Source: an uncultured Peptococcaceae bacterium (GTDB taxonomy: Bacteria > Bacillota > Peptococcia > Peptococcales > Peptococcaceae). Taken from it: a stretch of DNA of 64,000 nucleotides. Each line of letters begins with the position of its first letter. Positions within the stretch are counted from its first letter, which is position 1. Below, in pieces: positions 34,529 through 44,533 of this stretch. Location: contig CAJUDO010000009.1 in NCBI GenBank assembly GCA_910585405.1, positions 27,935 to 91,934 of the forward strand, read 5' to 3'. Below the pieces are notes generated by a model, which saw only the letters and a list, made by a program, of their open reading frames with translations, made no database searches and was not told where the DNA came from. The position numbers were made by a program, and so were the translations under genes.

Positions 34529-36304
34529 TTAGGGCAGATCGTCCAGGGTTTGGTTCCAAAGACGATAATAGATGCCCTTCTGTCGCAGTAGTTCTTCATG
34601 GCTTCCTGATTCGGCGATGCCGGTATCATCCAACACGAGAATGCGGTCATAGTTTTTGATGGTGGTCAAGCGATGGGCAATGGTCAGTGTGGTACGGCCG
34701 TGCGCCAGCTGTTCCAGACTTTGTCCTACGATGATTTCATTTTCATTGTCCAGAGCGCTGGTGGCTTCGTCCAAAATGAGAATGGGAGGGTTTTTCAGAA
34801 AGATGCGGGCAATGGAAATGCGCTGCTTCTGTCCGCCTGAGAGTTTTACGCCTCGTTCTCCCACATAGGTATCATATCCGTCCTTTAAGGCGGTGATAAA
34901 GCCATGGGCGCCGGCCTGCTTGGCGGCCGCTTCAATTTCCGCCCGGGTGGCGTGGGGCTTCCCATAAGCGATATTCTCCGCTACGGTACCGCTAAAGAGA
35001 TAGACGTCCTGCTGTACGATGCCGATGGCGCTGCGCAGGCTGGACAGGGTGACGGCGCGGATATTTTGCCCGTCGATGAGAATCTTCCCGCCGGTCACAT
35101 CATAGAAACGGGGGATAAGATTGCACAGCGTGGTCTTTCCGCCGCCGGAAGGGCCCACCAGAGCTAAACGTTCACCGGGATGGATGGTGAGAGACAGATG
35201 GCGCAATACGCTGTTGTGGTCGTCGGGATATTCGAAGGATACATCCTGAAAGATGATCTGCCCTTGGGTGACTTGTAATGGCAGCGCATTAGGTGTATCG
35301 GTGATTTCCACTGGTGTGTCCATGATTTCAAAGAACCGCTCGATGCCGGTGATGCCCCGCTGAAATTGTTCGGCAAATTCTACAATGCGGCGGATAGTGG
35401 CGATGAGGGTGGAAACGTAGAGCACGTAGGCTACCAAGTCGCCCGGCGTAATGGCGCCGTAGACTACAAAGAGACCGCCGCCCAGGATAACCACCATGTA
35501 CATCAGGCCGTCAAAGAGGCGGGTGGAGGCTTGGAATAGGGCCATAAAATGATAAGTCTTTGTCTTGATGTCTTTGAATTGCTGATTGCCCCGGGCAAAT
35601 TTTTCACATTCCTGGGTTTCTGCGCAAAAAGCCTTGATGACCTGTTCTCCCAAAAGGCTGTCTTCAATTTGGGCATTCAATTCGCCGATTTGTATGCGCT
35701 GCTGTCGAAAGACGGTGCGCAGTTTCAGGTTGAGCACCGTAGAGACGACCATCATCAGCGGCACGCAGAGGAACAGGAGGATGGTCAGCGGCACACTGCA
35801 GGTGCAGAGAATGGCGAAACTGATAACGATTTTCAGCGCAGCGATGAAAAATTCTTCGGGACAGTGATGGGAAAATTCGGTGACTTCAAAGAGGTCGTTG
35901 GTGATGCGTCCCATAATCTGCCCGATTTTTGTATTGGAATAGTAGGTGTGGCTCAGGCGCTGCAAATGGGTAAAAGCATCGCGACGCATGTCGGTTTCAA
36001 TGTAAACGCCCATGATATGGCCCATATTGGCCATGTAGTATTGAGCTGCCGCGTCAATGAGCCGCAGGATGAGATACAGCAGTGCCAGCTTCATGATGAG
36101 GGCGACTGTCAGAGCGGCAGCGTCTTGGATGGCTGTGTTGGTGATAGTGCGCAAAATTAAGGGCAATACCAAATCGCACAGGCAGGTGAGGGCGGCACAA
36201 AAGAGATCTAGCGCAATAGTTTTGCGGCGCTTTTTGAGATATGGCCAAAACCGCAGCAGCAGTTGCCTGGTGGTTTGGCTGCTTTGTGTAGTTGTCTGTG
36301 TCAT
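34529..36304 (-). CDS. ABC transporter, fused permease and ATPase (exporter type)
   Basis: The 591-residue half-transporter has a six-helix exporter transmembrane domain (about 20-320) and a nucleotide-binding domain with Walker A GPSGGGKTT, signature LSGGQKQRISIARI, Walker B ILILDEATSALD and H-loop IAHRL. It would work as a homodimer, or a heterodimer with a partner not seen here. Substrate unknown: lipid or drug export are typical. An AAAGGAG site precedes the ATG. Confidence 0.93.
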   Translation of the reverse strand: MTQTTTQSSQTTRQLLLRFWPYLKKRRKTIALDLFCAALTCLCDLVLPLILRTITNTAIQDAAALTVALIMKLALLYLILRLIDAAAQYYMANMGHIMGVYIETDMRRDAFTHLQRLSHTYYSNTKIGQIMGRITNDLFEVTEFSHHCPEEFFIAALKIVISFAILCTCSVPLTILLFLCVPLMMVVSTVLNLKLRTVFRQQRIQIGELNAQIEDSLLGEQVIKAFCAETQECEKFARGNQQFKDIKTKTYHFMALFQASTRLFDGLMYMVVILGGGLFVVYGAITPGDLVAYVLYVSTLIATIRRIVEFAEQFQRGITGIERFFEIMDTPVEITDTPNALPLQVTQGQIIFQDVSFEYPDDHNSVLRHLSLTIHPGERLALVGPSGGGKTTLCNLIPRFYDVTGGKILIDGQNIRAVTLSSLRSAIGIVQQDVYLFSGTVAENIAYGKPHATRAEIEAAAKQAGAHGFITALKDGYDTYVGERGVKLSGGQKQRISIARIFLKNPPILILDEATSALDNENEIIVGQSLEQLAHGRTTLTIAHRLTTIKNYDRILVLDDTGIAESGSHEELLRQKGIYYRLWNQTLDDLP

Positions 36305-36343
36305 AAAAAGGCTCCTTTCTCCGTGTAGTTAAGAGTTTGTGGA

Positions 36344-36401
36344 AGAAAATACAAAAAGAGTAGAAACAAGCCCTCCCGATAGAAATCAGAAGGACTTGTT
36401 T
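36344..36401 (-). terminator. Terminator of guaB
   Basis: On the minus strand a 17-bp stem (36385-36401 / 36364-36380, three G-U pairs, 4-nt loop) is followed by a T-rich tail, 20 nt past the guaB stop. Confidence 0.8.
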
Positions 36402-36420
36402 GTAATTTCTGTGAAAAATG

Positions 36421-37932
36421 CTACCGTTCGGTTACATTTATATTGTTGTTTTTCACGACAACGTCATGGGAACCGCCTTCTACGATGCTGGTGGCGGAAA
36501 CTAACGTCAGACGTGCTTTTTCCTGCAATTCAGGGATGGTCAGCGCGCCGCAATTGCACATGGTGGAGCGCACCTTAGCTAAGGTAACGCCTACATTGTC
36601 TTTTAGGCTGCCAGCATAGGGCACATAGGAGTCCACGCCTTCTTCGAAGGAAAGTTTTCCGGCACCGCCCAAATCATAACGTTGCCAATTGCGCGCACGA
36701 TTGGAGCCTTCGCCCCAGTATTCTTTCATGTAGTTGCCGTTGATGATGACTTTGTTGGTAGGACTTTCTTCAAAACGGGAGAAATACCGTCCCAACATGA
36801 CAAAATCTGCGCCCATGGCTAATGCTAAGGTGATGTGGTAGTCATGTACAATCCCGCCATCAGAGCAAATGGGAATATAAACGCCGGTACGTGCAAAGTA
36901 TTCGTCGCGGGCTTTGGCCACTTCGATGACGGCTGTAGCCTGTCCACGACCGATACCTTTTGTTTCTCTGGTGATACAGATGGAACCGCCGCCGATGCCT
37001 ACCTTGATGAAATCTGCGCCTGCTTCGGCTAAGAACAGGAAGCCTTCCCGGTCAACAACATTGCCTGCGCCGATTTTTACAGTATCTCCGTATTTTTCCC
37101 GCACCCACTGAATGGTCCGGCTCTGCCATTCGGAGAAGCCTTCGGAGGAGTCGATGCACAGGACGTCTGCGCCGGCTTCCACCAGAGCAGGAATGCGTTC
37201 AGCGTAATCGCGGGTGTTTACCCCAGCGCCTACGATATAGCTCTTGTTGTCATCCAGTAATTCCAATGGGTTTTCTTTGCGGGAATCATAGTCTTTGCGG
37301 AATACGATGTAGAGCAGCCGCTGATTGGTATCGACTAAAGGCAGCGCATTGAGCTTGTTTTCCCAGATGATATCGTTCGCTTCTTTCAGGGAAGTGTTTT
37401 CATTGCCGCAAATGAGGCGGTCAAAGGGCGTCATAAAGTCGGATACTTTAGTATCCAGAGACATACGGCTCACCCGATAATCACGGCTGGTCACGATACC
37501 CAATAATTTTCCGTTGCAGGTACCGTCTTCTGTCACAGCCATGGTAGAATGTCCATTTTTTTCTTTTAAAGCCAAAACATCGGCTAAGGTATCGTCAGGC
37601 TTGATGTTGGAGTCGCTGATGACAAAGCCCGCTTTGTAGTTTTTTACTCTGCTGACCATAGCAGCTTCGCTTTCGATGGACTGAGAGCCATAAATGAAGG
37701 ATACGCCGCCTTCCTTGGCCAGCGCGATGGCCATGCGGTCGTCGGATACAGACTGCATGATTGCCGATACCATAGGGATATTCATGGAGATGGCAGGTTC
37801 CTCTCCTTTTTTGAATTTTACCAGAGGCGTTTTCAAAGAAACCCGAGATGGAATGCATTCAGAGGAAGAATAGCCGGGTACCAAAAGGTATTCTCCAAAA
37901 GTATGGGATGGTTCGTCAAAATAGTAAGCCAC
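36421..37932 (-). CDS. guaB: IMP dehydrogenase of the Tritrichomonas-like subfamily
   Basis: The 503-residue enzyme oxidises IMP to XMP, the committed step of GMP synthesis. It has a TIM barrel with two inserted CBS domains (about 95-220), the nucleophile C319 in GGGSICITR, GQATAVIEVAKAR, SDGGI, LGRYFSRFEESP, and the flap R418-Y419 in NWQRYDLGG. The loop is GGGSICITRETKG, not the usual bacterial GPGSICTTR. From memory this sequence and its numbering match the protist Tritrichomonas foetus enzyme (C319, R418, Y419). It starts with GTG after AAAGGAG. Confidence 0.93.
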   Translation of the reverse strand: MAYYFDEPSHTFGEYLLVPGYSSSECIPSRVSLKTPLVKFKKGEEPAISMNIPMVSAIMQSVSDDRMAIALAKEGGVSFIYGSQSIESEAAMVSRVKNYKAGFVISDSNIKPDDTLADVLALKEKNGHSTMAVTEDGTCNGKLLGIVTSRDYRVSRMSLDTKVSDFMTPFDRLICGNENTSLKEANDIIWENKLNALPLVDTNQRLLYIVFRKDYDSRKENPLELLDDNKSYIVGAGVNTRDYAERIPALVEAGADVLCIDSSEGFSEWQSRTIQWVREKYGDTVKIGAGNVVDREGFLFLAEAGADFIKVGIGGGSICITRETKGIGRGQATAVIEVAKARDEYFARTGVYIPICSDGGIVHDYHITLALAMGADFVMLGRYFSRFEESPTNKVIINGNYMKEYWGEGSNRARNWQRYDLGGAGKLSFEEGVDSYVPYAGSLKDNVGVTLAKVRSTMCNCGALTIPELQEKARLTLVSATSIVEGGSHDVVVKNNNINVTER

Positions 37933-38091
37933 GTTGAAATCTCCTTTTCTGTTTATTTTTCGATTTGTAATTAGTATATTATATCGCTAAATATTTTACT
38001 ATGCAATGCAAAAATCCAATATTTTTGCCGAATTCGCTAAAAATATTCACAAAAAAGCGGGCGCGAGTTTGGCTGAATGTTTTATGGAAGA

Positions 38092-38129
38092 CGAATAAAA
38101 ACCCTGGTGCAAGGTATTTGCACCAGGGT
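38092..38129 (-). terminator. Terminator of the TRAP operon
   Basis: A perfect 12-bp stem (38101-38112 / 38118-38129) with a 5-nt loop, followed on the minus strand by a T-run, 22 nt past the permease stop. Confidence 0.85.
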
Positions 38130-38151
38130 AGTTGTTTATCTATGCATTCAT

Positions 38152-40155
38152 TTATAGGTGTTTTCTGCTGGAGAGCTTTTGGAAAACGAAAGCAATGGAC
38201 AGCAGTGCTAGACCACCCAGGTCGGTGTAGATGCCGGGAATGATCAGCATGAGCCCGCCTATCAGCGAGACGATACGAATCAAAGGATTCATTTTGGCGA
38301 AAATGTATCCTTCTGTTGCAGCAGCCACACCGGTCATGCCTGCCAGCGCAGTGAGTGTGACTAGTATGATATCCAACGGCTCAGAGCCAATCAGCAGAAG
38401 CGATGGATTCAAGGCAAAAATGTAGGGAATGATGAATGCCGCAATGGCCAGCTTGGTGGCCTGCACGCCAGTCTTGAGCGGGTTGCTGCGCGCAATGGCA
38501 GAACCGGCATAGGCGGCCAGAGCTACCGGCGGCGTAATGTCCGCTACAATGCCAAAATAGAATACAAACATATGGGCAGGCAATAAATCTACGCCCAACT
38601 GCAATACGATAGGCGCTGTAATGGTTGCCATGATGACATAGTTGGCGGTAGTGGGAACGCCCATACCTAACACAATGGAAGCTATCATGGTGAAGAACAA
38701 TGCCAGCAGGATATTGCCTCCTGAGAGGGCCAGCAATCCGTTAGCCAGCTTCAGACCGATACCGGTCAGGGTAACTGTGCCGACAATCATACCGGCTACA
38801 GCGCAGGCAACGCCCACACCGATGATATTACGGGCACCGGCTTCCAATGCACCCAAGAATGTTGAGAAATCCATGCGGGTTTCCTTGCGGAACATGCTGA
38901 CCACGATAGAGAGCACGATGGCAATCAAAGCAGCACGGGCAGGGGTATAGCCGGTCATCATCATCGTTACCAGCACAACCAGCGGAATCAGTAAATACCA
39001 GTAGCTCAGCATCAGTCGGAAAAAGTTAGGAATTTCTTCCGGCGGTAAACCTTTCAGGCCATAGCGTTTGGCTTCCAGATGCACCATGATCATGATACCT
39101 GTAAAATAGAGAAAGGCCGGGATGATGGCGGCAATGATGATATTAGAGTAAGGAATCCCGGTCATTTCTGACATTAAGAAGGCTGCAGCGCCCATGATGG
39201 GAGGCATGATTTGTCCACCAGTAGAGGCGGCAGCTTCCACTGCTGCAGCGAATTCGGGACGATAACCCATTTTTTTCATCATGGGAATGGTAAAGCTGCC
39301 GGAGCTTACAGTATTGGCTACGGAGCTACCTGTGATGGTCCCCTGCAGGGCACTGGCGATGACGGCTACTTTAGCCGGTCCTCCGGTGGCTTTCCCTGCC
39401 AGACTGTTGGCAATGTCGATAAAAAACTGACCGATACCGGTGCGCTCCAGGAACGCGCCGAAGAGAATAAACAAAAAGATAAAGGTGGAGCAGACAGCCA
39501 ATGGCGTGCCGATAACACCTTCTGTTGTGAAGTACAGGTGGGTGGCGATGCGCTGCAGGCTGAAGCCACGATGGCTAAAATAGCCGGGTACATAATTGCC
39601 AAAATAGGCATAAGCGATAAAACAGCTCACCACAATCAAAATTGGTAAGCCTACCACACGGCGACATGCTTCCAACAATAAAATAATTGCGATGATGGCA
39701 ATGGTCATGTCAAATTGGGTATAGGAACCAGCCTGACTGATCAATTGTTTGTAGTTAAAAGACATGTACAGGAATGAGCCGGAGCTGGCCATTGCCAATA
39801 AAATATCATACCAGGGCACTTTATTGGTGTTTTTCGGTGCATTTTTTCTGGCAGGATAGAGCAGGTACGCCAGAAACAAAATGAAGGCGATAAACATAGA
39901 GCGGTGCACTTGGGCATTTAAGCGAATAAATGTGTTAATGGATATAGCAAACAAGGTAAATGCGATCAGTAAACCTTTTATCAGCAATGCCTTTTTGCCG
40001 GAAAAAATGCGGGTAGCCGATTCACGGTCATATTTGGCCATGATTTCGTTTACTTCCGCTGCGGAGATATGTTCTAAATCGTCTTCAACAGCAGCAGCCT
40101 GTATATCTAACTGGCTGGGATCGCTGGTGAGACCTTTTTCTTTTGGTTCCTCCAT
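38152..40155 (-). CDS. TRAP transporter fused small/large permease (TAXI type)
   Basis: The 667-residue protein joins the 4-TM DctQ-like part (about 50-160) and the 12-TM DctM-like part (about 170-660). DctM-like landmarks include GRR-type basic turns after helices, GTITGSSVANTVSSG, GGQIMPPIMGAAAFLM and VPTTANYVIMA. Fused permeases pair with TAXI-family binding proteins and use the sodium gradient for uptake of organic acids such as glutamate or C4-type acids. The binding protein lies upstream in the same operon but is frameshifted. GAAAGGGG precedes the ATG. Confidence 0.93.
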   Translation of the reverse strand: MEEPKEKGLTSDPSQLDIQAAAVEDDLEHISAAEVNEIMAKYDRESATRIFSGKKALLIKGLLIAFTLFAISINTFIRLNAQVHRSMFIAFILFLAYLLYPARKNAPKNTNKVPWYDILLAMASSGSFLYMSFNYKQLISQAGSYTQFDMTIAIIAIILLLEACRRVVGLPILIVVSCFIAYAYFGNYVPGYFSHRGFSLQRIATHLYFTTEGVIGTPLAVCSTFIFLFILFGAFLERTGIGQFFIDIANSLAGKATGGPAKVAVIASALQGTITGSSVANTVSSGSFTIPMMKKMGYRPEFAAAVEAAASTGGQIMPPIMGAAAFLMSEMTGIPYSNIIIAAIIPAFLYFTGIMIMVHLEAKRYGLKGLPPEEIPNFFRLMLSYWYLLIPLVVLVTMMMTGYTPARAALIAIVLSIVVSMFRKETRMDFSTFLGALEAGARNIIGVGVACAVAGMIVGTVTLTGIGLKLANGLLALSGGNILLALFFTMIASIVLGMGVPTTANYVIMATITAPIVLQLGVDLLPAHMFVFYFGIVADITPPVALAAYAGSAIARSNPLKTGVQATKLAIAAFIIPYIFALNPSLLLIGSEPLDIILVTLTALAGMTGVAAATEGYIFAKMNPLIRIVSLIGGLMLIIPGIYTDLGGLALLSIAFVFQKLSSRKHL

Positions 40156-40187
40156 AAGAAGACCCCTTTCTGTAAAATTAAAAATAT

Positions 40188-40697
40188 CTATTGTTGTACA
40201 GTGAATCTGACACTGGTTAATGAGGGCGCAAGCTCTTTCATATGCCAGGTCTGCTGTCCAATATGTATGAGTGGATCGCTGACGGTGCCTACTTTATAGA
40301 TGAGATCGGGCAGCTGATAGTGAATATTTTCTATGATCATATAACCGTCTTCGTAGCGTAATGTTTGTCCTGGTGCCAGTTCTGTAGCCACTCCGGCGCC
40401 AAAGGAACGATAGCGGGCTTTAAAAAGATAAAGGCTGCCCTTTTCCAGGCGATAATATTCTTCTACGTTTGTTTTATTGACGGAGTGCGTATAGGATACA
40501 GAGAAAACACCGTCTGCCTCCAATGGTTCTTTAAAATAAATTTGTCCAGTATCAGCGTGAGCCATTACCAAATATTGTACCGTATCTGTAGACATTTGTC
40601 CATAAGAGAAAATGGTCATCGCTAAAATAACCGCAACCACAAGAAGTGTGGCTGCGGCATCTCTTTTACGAATCTTAATATTCATAAAGGTAAGCAT
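40188..40697 (-). CDS. DUF1850 protein of the TAXI-TRAP operon
   Basis: The 169-residue protein has an N-terminal membrane helix or signal (about 12-32) and a small beta-rich outer domain with VSYTHSVNKTNVEEYYRL and FGAGVATE, the DUF1850 pattern. This family is almost always encoded between TAXI-binding protein and fused TRAP permease; its role is unknown, perhaps an accessory subunit. Its start lies 9 nt after the binding-protein stop, with AGGAA inside that gap. Confidence 0.85.
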   Translation of the reverse strand: MLTFMNIKIRKRDAAATLLVVAVILAMTIFSYGQMSTDTVQYLVMAHADTGQIYFKEPLEADGVFSVSYTHSVNKTNVEEYYRLEKGSLYLFKARYRSFGAGVATELAPGQTLRYEDGYMIIENIHYQLPDLIYKVGTVSDPLIHIGQQTWHMKELAPSLTSVRFTVQQ

Positions 40698-40706
40698 TGT
40701 TCCTGA

Positions 40707-41712
40707 TTACTCAGCGGATAAGCCTTGCTCTTCAAAATATTTTGCAGCACCTGGATGTAACGGTACAGATACACCCTGTACTGCGCCTTCGAGACTCATT
40801 TCATTCCCTTTGGCATGAGCGGCAGCTACAGCGTCTAAGTTTTCGAAGAGTCCTTTGGTCAGGTTATATACCAATTCTTCGTCCAAATCAGCTTTGACAA
40901 CGATGGTTGCTTTTACAGCGACAGTCTGTGTATCTTCAGCTGCACCATACACATCAGCGGTGATGGTATATGGTGTGTAATAGCTGTAATCTGCGCATAG
41001 GCTTTCAATGATAGCATAATACTTTGATATCATTGGTAGCAGCCAATTCGGTCACTGCGGTAGTTGGAGCGCCAGCGGTGATGAAAGCGGCCACGATAGC
41101 TTTATCTTTAATTGCGTTGGCAGATTCCGCGAAGTCCAGATTCTGTACTTTGATATCTTCCATGCTTAAACCAGCGGCAGCCAGAATCTGTTTTGCATTG
41201 GATTCTACACCGCTGCCTGCAGCACCGATAGAAACAGCTTTGCCTTTCAGGTCAGCTACTGTTTCAATACCTGCGGAGGCATCTACAACCAGCTGGCAAA
41301 CTTCAGGGTATACAGTTCCCAAAGTTAAAAAGCCTTCGTTTGGTTCTGCGTTTGCAAAACCTTCTGTAGCGGTGTTGGCGTAATACATTACATCGTTCTG
41401 TACGATAGCGATTTCTGCATCACCCTGGTTTAACAGATTGAGGTTTTCAGCAGATGCGCCGGTAGACTGTACGCTGACGGAAACACCTTCTACATTGTTT
41501 TCCCATACCTGTGCAATTGCGCCGGCTACTGGATAGTAGGTACCGGAAGTACCGCCGGAGGCAAAGGCCAGATTAGTGACAGCACCTTGCTGCGTGTCCT
41601 TATTGTCGGCGTCTTTGTTGTCGGCGCCGCCATTGCCGCAGCCGGTCAGGCAGAATGCCAGCAGCATCAGCACAGTGATGACCGCAACTGCCTTTTTGTG
41701 TTTTTTCATCAT
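40707..41712 (-). pseudogene. TAXI-family TRAP solute-binding lipoprotein, interrupted by a frameshift
   Basis: Two overlapping frames together make one TAXI protein. The first (41712 down to 41005) has a lipoprotein signal (LMLLAFCLTGCGNGG), FASGGTSGTYYPVAGAIAQV and GKAVSIGAAGSGVESNAKQIL, then reads TNDIKVLCYH and stops. The second (to 40707) continues with IIESLCADYSYYTPYTITADVY and the normal C-terminal helices. Removing one T near 41019-41024 restores the frame. There is no long homopolymer there. Either a true mutation or a sequence error; the rest of the operon looks intact. AAAGGGG precedes the start. Confidence 0.85.
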
Positions 41713-41751
41713 AAATTCATTTCCCCTTTCAATATGTTGAAATATACCTAT

Positions 41752-41780
41752 ATCATATCAAATATCCAGAATACTGTAAA
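41752..41780 (-). promoter_or_regulatory. Promoter of the TAXI-TRAP operon
   Basis: On the minus strand TTTACA (41775-41780) and TATGAT (41752-41757) are 17 bp apart, ~40 nt before the start. Confidence 0.7.
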
Positions 41781-42020
41781 CAATTTATTTGCTGATATAA
41801 GACAGCTTTATAAAATAAATAGTGAAAATTCTATTCAAGGAGAAATTTTTTGAGGGCAGTTCATTGAGATGGACGATGGGACAGAAAATTTTATGGGAGT
41901 TCTTGCTTTTCCAGTATAATTGGGTTAAGATTACATCAGTAAAATTTTCATAGTTCAAATTGGAGTGATATGTGTAGTTTGTTGGGAAAACTCATATTGT
42001 CTCGAAGAGGAGTGTGTGTT

Positions 42021-43628
42021 GTGTCTGGAAAGTCATTTGTGAAAGGTGCTGTGGTGCTCAGTGTGGCAGGCATTTTGGCTAAATGTCTGGGTGCGCTGTA
42101 CCGAATACCATTTGGGACCATTGTCAGTGAGGATTGTCTGGCATTGTATACGATGGTATATCCCATTTATAATTTGCTGTTGGCGCTGTCTACGGCGGGG
42201 ATTCCGCTGGCCATTTCCAAGTTGGTGGCGGAATATGAAGAGCAGGGCCGTTCAGGGATGAGTCTGCGGGTTTTGAAGCTGTCTCTGGCGCTGTTGTCCA
42301 CTGTAGGGATTTGCGTTGGTGTATTTATTTTTGTCAGCGCCGATTGGTTGGCTGCCAATGTGTTTCCCGATGAGCGGGTGGCCTGGAGTCTGAGAGCCAT
42401 TGCACCGGCCATGATTTTCAGCTGCATACAGGCTGTGTTTCGCGGATATTTTCAGGGACTGCAGCAGATGGTACCCACTGCGCTGTCCCAGATTACGGAG
42501 CAGTTCGTGCGCGTGGGTGTGATTATTGCCGCAATGTTCTTATTAATGCCTTACGGGGACAGTATCATCTCAGCTGGTGCCAGTGCCGGTGCCTCGGTGG
42601 GTGGTGCTGCGGCGCTGCTCTTGATGCTGATCATTTTCTTTCGCTATGTCAAAAAAAATGGCAAGGCTCCTACTATGCTGCAGGCGGACCGGCAGGTCGG
42701 CAATGGGGAGCTGGTTGGAAAGGTGTTGGCGTTAGCCATTCCCATTTCTATCGGCAGCTTAGTGCTGCCTATCATGCAGAGTATTGATACCTTTTTGGTG
42801 GTGCCGCGGCTGGAGGCGGGTGGTATGAGTCATAGTGACGCCATGGCCTGGTTTAGCTATCTGGGCGGCTGTGTGCAACCTATTCTGAATTTGCCGCTGA
42901 TGCTTACTACTGCCATTGCAGCTAGCTTGGTGCCCAATATTTCCGAGGCGCTCTCCATGGGCCAAACTGAAAAGGTGCGGGAAACCTTCGCCAATGCCAT
43001 GCAGCTCTCTATTTTGCTGGTATTGCCTGCTGCAGTTGGCTTGATGACGCTGGCTTATCCCGTGATGGAGCTCTTGTATCCTACCAAGCCCAGCGCTGGG
43101 TTGCCTATGTTTTGGTCCGCTGCGGTGGTGGCCATGGTTGGTATTTATCAGATCAGCGCTGGTACGCTGCAAGGGCTGGGACGGGCCATGGTGCCTATGT
43201 ATAGCCTGCTTTTGGGCAGTGCCATCAAAACGGTGTTGACGTATGTTTTGCCGGCTTTGCCAGTGATGGGCATTCGCGGAGCGGCCTTGGGCAGTGTGAT
43301 TGGCTTTGCGGTGGCTGCGGCCAATAATATCTATCAGATCTCACGGGATATTGGCTGGAATTGGCTGAGTTTGAAATACCACATCATAAAACCTGTGGTC
43401 AGTGTGGTGGTGATGGCTGTGCTGGTGTTAGGCAGCTATTATGGAATTTTTGCCTGTCTGCACAGCAACGGCATTGCGACTTTGTTGGCCATTGCCATCG
43501 GCGGCACGATTTATTTTGTGACCCTTCTGGCCATTGGTGGTGTCAGTCTGGAAATTATTCGGAAAGTGCCAAAAGTGGGGAATAAATTAGCTGTATTGTT
43601 GTTAAAACTAAAATTGGTGAGGGAATAG
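42021..43628 (+). CDS. SpoVB/MOP-family polysaccharide or lipid II flippase
   Basis: The 535-residue protein has about 14 membrane segments of the MATE/MOP exporter superfamily: KGAVVLSVAGILAKCLGALYRIP at the N-terminus, ALSTAGIPLAISKLVAEY, FRGYFQGLQQM. SpoVB-like proteins flip lipid-linked precursors in wall or spore cortex synthesis. The GTG at 42021 has AAGAGGAG 8 nt upstream. mazG follows 2 nt after the stop, the order found in many Bacillota. Confidence 0.88.
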   Translation: MSGKSFVKGAVVLSVAGILAKCLGALYRIPFGTIVSEDCLALYTMVYPIYNLLLALSTAGIPLAISKLVAEYEEQGRSGMSLRVLKLSLALLSTVGICVGVFIFVSADWLAANVFPDERVAWSLRAIAPAMIFSCIQAVFRGYFQGLQQMVPTALSQITEQFVRVGVIIAAMFLLMPYGDSIISAGASAGASVGGAAALLLMLIIFFRYVKKNGKAPTMLQADRQVGNGELVGKVLALAIPISIGSLVLPIMQSIDTFLVVPRLEAGGMSHSDAMAWFSYLGGCVQPILNLPLMLTTAIAASLVPNISEALSMGQTEKVRETFANAMQLSILLVLPAAVGLMTLAYPVMELLYPTKPSAGLPMFWSAAVVAMVGIYQISAGTLQGLGRAMVPMYSLLLGSAIKTVLTYVLPALPVMGIRGAALGSVIGFAVAAANNIYQISRDIGWNWLSLKYHIIKPVVSVVVMAVLVLGSYYGIFACLHSNGIATLLAIAIGGTIYFVTLLAIGGVSLEIIRKVPKVGNKLAVLLLKLKLVRE

Positions 43629-43630
43629 CT

Positions 43631-44404
43631 ATGTGTGATACAATAAAACCGCTGACAGATGTGATGGAGATGTTGTTGGGTGAAAATGGTTGCCCCTGGG
43701 ATAAGGAGCAGACTCATCAGTCCCTGCGCAAGAATCTGTTGGAAGAAACCTATGAAGTGATAGAGGCCATTGACTGTGATGATATGATGCATTTGAAGGA
43801 AGAACTGGGCGATGTGCTGTTGCAGGTGGTTTTTCATGCAGCGCTGGCGGAACGGGAAGGTGCGTTCAATCTCCATGATGTGGTGGATGCCATCACAGAA
43901 AAGATGATTCGTCGTCATCCTCATATTTTTGCCGATGTGCAGGCGGAGAATGCGGAAGCAGTGTTGGCCAACTGGGAGGAAATTAAGAAAAAGGAGAAAG
44001 CGGGACAGCCTGAAGCGAAAAGTATTATGAGCCAGCTTCCGCCTGCGCTGCCGGCTTTGATGAAAGCAGAGAAAGTGCAGCAGAAAGCCCATCGGGTTGG
44101 GTTTGAGTGGGAGAATCTTACAGGGAGCAAAGAAAAAATTGCAGAGAGTTTGGCAGAATTTGCTGAAACGGGAGATATGGAACAAATTATAGGCGATCTT
44201 TTGTTTTCTGTGGTAAATTTAGCCCGTTTGACAAAGGTTGACCCGGAGCAGGCATTAAATCGTTCCGTACAACAATTTATAAAGCAATTTCAGGTCATGG
44301 AAGAAAAAATAATGCTAGACAAAAGAGACTTTGGCAAGTATACTGTAGAAGAATTGACTTTATTGTGGAATCATAGTAAAGCCGCAGCGGAAAAAAACGA
44401 ATAA
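43631..44404 (+). CDS. mazG: Nucleoside triphosphate pyrophosphohydrolase MazG
   Basis: The 257-residue house-cleaning enzyme hydrolyses NTPs to NMP and pyrophosphate. It has tandem MazG domains: GCPWDKEQTHQSLRKNLLEETYEVIEAI and EELGDVLLQVVFHA in the first (EExxE and ExxD metal ligands), and IGDLLFSVVNLAR with VGFEWEN in the second. It starts 2 nt after the flippase gene, so translation is probably coupled. Confidence 0.95.
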   Translation: MCDTIKPLTDVMEMLLGENGCPWDKEQTHQSLRKNLLEETYEVIEAIDCDDMMHLKEELGDVLLQVVFHAALAEREGAFNLHDVVDAITEKMIRRHPHIFADVQAENAEAVLANWEEIKKKEKAGQPEAKSIMSQLPPALPALMKAEKVQQKAHRVGFEWENLTGSKEKIAESLAEFAETGDMEQIIGDLLFSVVNLARLTKVDPEQALNRSVQQFIKQFQVMEEKIMLDKRDFGKYTVEELTLLWNHSKAAAEKNE

Positions 44405-44533
44405 AAAAGTGTTTTTTCAAAAGTTTTCTACATTGGGGGCTTTTGTTTCTGCGAAAAGTATGGTAAGATGTCTTTAGCAGGTTTGCTCGCAGTGTGTAAT
44501 AAAATTTTATAAAGAGTTTTAGGAGGGATTTCA

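Noticed and set aside
33901..34650. Longer PAP2 protein starting at 34650
   Set aside because: The extra 74 residues have no family similarity, and a good ribosome site sits before the ATG at 34428.
41005..41033. Programmed ribosomal frameshift in the TAXI gene
   Set aside because: No slippery heptamer, and no stimulatory stem or internal ribosome site was seen at the junction; this family is not known to use recoding.
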